A stretch of 6,748 nucleotides of DNA from Peptococcaceae bacterium UBA6116 (GTDB lineage Bacteria; Bacillota; Desulfitobacteriia; Desulfitobacteriales; Syntrophobotulaceae). Below, piece after piece: positions 6,523-6,748 of this stretch (its first letter is position 1; every line of letters starts with the position of its first letter). Below the pieces are notes generated by a model. The model searched no databases and was not told where the DNA came from. It saw only the letters and a program-made list of their open reading frames with translations. The stretch lies in contig DIWC01000020.1 of NCBI GenBank assembly GCA_002423425.1, positions 1 through 6,748 on the forward strand, written 5' to 3'. A program made the translations under genes and the position numbers.

Positions 6523-6657
6523 GGCTCAGGGCACAGGGCGCAGGGCGCAGAGGAAAAAAGCGCAGGGCGCAGGGCGCAGTGCGCAGAGGAAGAAGCACAG
6601 GGCTCAGGGCTCAGGGCGCAGGGTACAAGGCACGGAGGAAGAAAGCACAGGGCGCAG
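6523..6657 (+). repeat. Heptad tandem repeat tract between exporter and four-helix-bundle genes
   Basis: The tract begins one base after the exporter stop and is built from 7-base units GGCNCAG, where N is mostly G, T or A. There are about 16 units in four blocks: 6523-6550, 6560-6586, 6595-6635 and 6645-6657. Blocks are separated by purine spacers AGGAAAAAA (6551-6559), AGGAAGAA (6587-6594) and AGGAAGAAA (6636-6644), and each new block starts with a 6-base GCNCAG. In another phase the units read NCAGGGC, the form seen at the end of the intragenic tract. Stops (for example the TAA at 6664-6666) and the repetitive content argue against coding. There is no ordinary terminator between the two genes. 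Confidence 0.92.
6600..6623 (+). other. Putative G-quadruplex motif in the intergenic repeat
   Basis: GGG runs at 6600-6602, 6607-6609, 6614-6616 and 6621-6623 are separated by three equal 4-base loops (CTCA, CTCA, CGCA). This meets the canonical four-run rule on the + strand and arises directly from the 7-base repeat period. Confidence 0.55.
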
Positions 6658-6690
6658 AGTAAAAAGTAAAATAACCAAACATTCAGAATT

Positions 6691-6748
6691 ATGGAAGATT
6701 TTAGATTTGAAAAGCTGGATATTTGGAAAGAGGCTGTTTTGGTTTCTG
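6691..6748 (+). CDS. Four-helix-bundle protein (23S rRNA intervening-sequence protein type), 5' end only
   Basis: Only 19 codons are in the window. They read MEDFRFEKLDIWKEAVLVS, which matches the start I know for the four-helix-bundle / 23S rRNA intervening-sequence (S23) family, in which F-x-LDIWK-A is the typical N-terminal motif. The full protein is usually about 120 residues. The biochemical role of the family is poorly defined: some members lie in introns-like insertions of 23S rRNA genes, and the Avd accessory protein of diversity-generating retroelements has a related fold. Nothing here resembles rRNA or a reverse transcriptase. The gene starts 33 bases after the heptad tract and has no Shine-Dalgarno and no TAnnTTTG element just before it, so its transcription may come from upstream through the repeat. 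Confidence 0.75.
   Translation, partial: MEDFRFEKLDIWKEAVLVS

Noticed and set aside
6523..6657. CRISPR array
   Set aside because: The repeat unit is only 7 bases, the intervening spacers are near-identical purine strings rather than unique sequences, and no cas gene is present.
6691..6748. Avd accessory gene of a diversity-generating retroelement
   Set aside because: The fold family is related, but there is no reverse transcriptase, template repeat or variable repeat in the window, and the gene is cut after 19 codons.
6522..6748. 23S rRNA intervening sequence
   Set aside because: The four-helix-bundle family occurs in such insertions, but the flanking sequence here is an exporter gene and repeats, with no rRNA sequence.

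Overview
The window looks like chromosomal DNA from a member of the Bacteroidota, most likely Bacteroidales or a relative. The evidence is AT-rich coding sequence, no Shine-Dalgarno-like sites before any start, a perfect TAnnTTTG -7 promoter element, and protein families typical of that phylum. All genes lie on the + strand.

Positions 2-3993 hold the 3' part of a natural-product (RiPP) locus of the kind I recognise as the GG-Bacteroidales radical SAM system. It has the C-terminal SPASM-like end of a radical SAM peptide maturase (cut by the left edge), a full-length pseudo-radical-SAM partner that has lost the CX3CX2C cluster site but keeps a GGD motif and a four-cysteine C-terminal domain, and an 8-TM MacB/FtsX-type permease with no ATPase in view. 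The first two genes are 3 bases apart and the permease follows after 38 bases, so they are probably one operon. No precursor peptide is visible; it is expected to the left of the window.

A 218-base AT-rich gap (3994-4211) has a possible weak terminator, a good Bacteroidota promoter and small dyads. It leads into a C39-peptidase-containing ABC exporter (4212-6521). Such exporters cut leaders after a double glycine and export the core peptide, so it is the logical export partner of the maturation genes. Its base composition is clearly more GC-rich than the maturation genes, which suggests a separate history.

The most unusual content is a family of degenerate 7-base, purine-rich tandem repeats (NNRRRGC, best form NCAGGGC). 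One tract of exactly 12 units (84 bp) sits inside the exporter gene. It is read in frame as a 28-residue hydrophilic insert between the catalytic His and Asp of the C39 peptidase. A second tract (6523-6657) begins one base after the exporter stop codon, is punctuated by AGGAAGAAA-type spacers, and ends 33 bases before a gene encoding a four-helix-bundle (23S rRNA intervening-sequence-type) protein, cut by the right edge. Each tract contains a canonical four-run G-quadruplex motif on the + strand. The pairing of this repeat with a four-helix-bundle gene, and its in-frame spread into a neighbouring gene, is the best candidate here for an undescribed repeat-spreading element; that role is inference.
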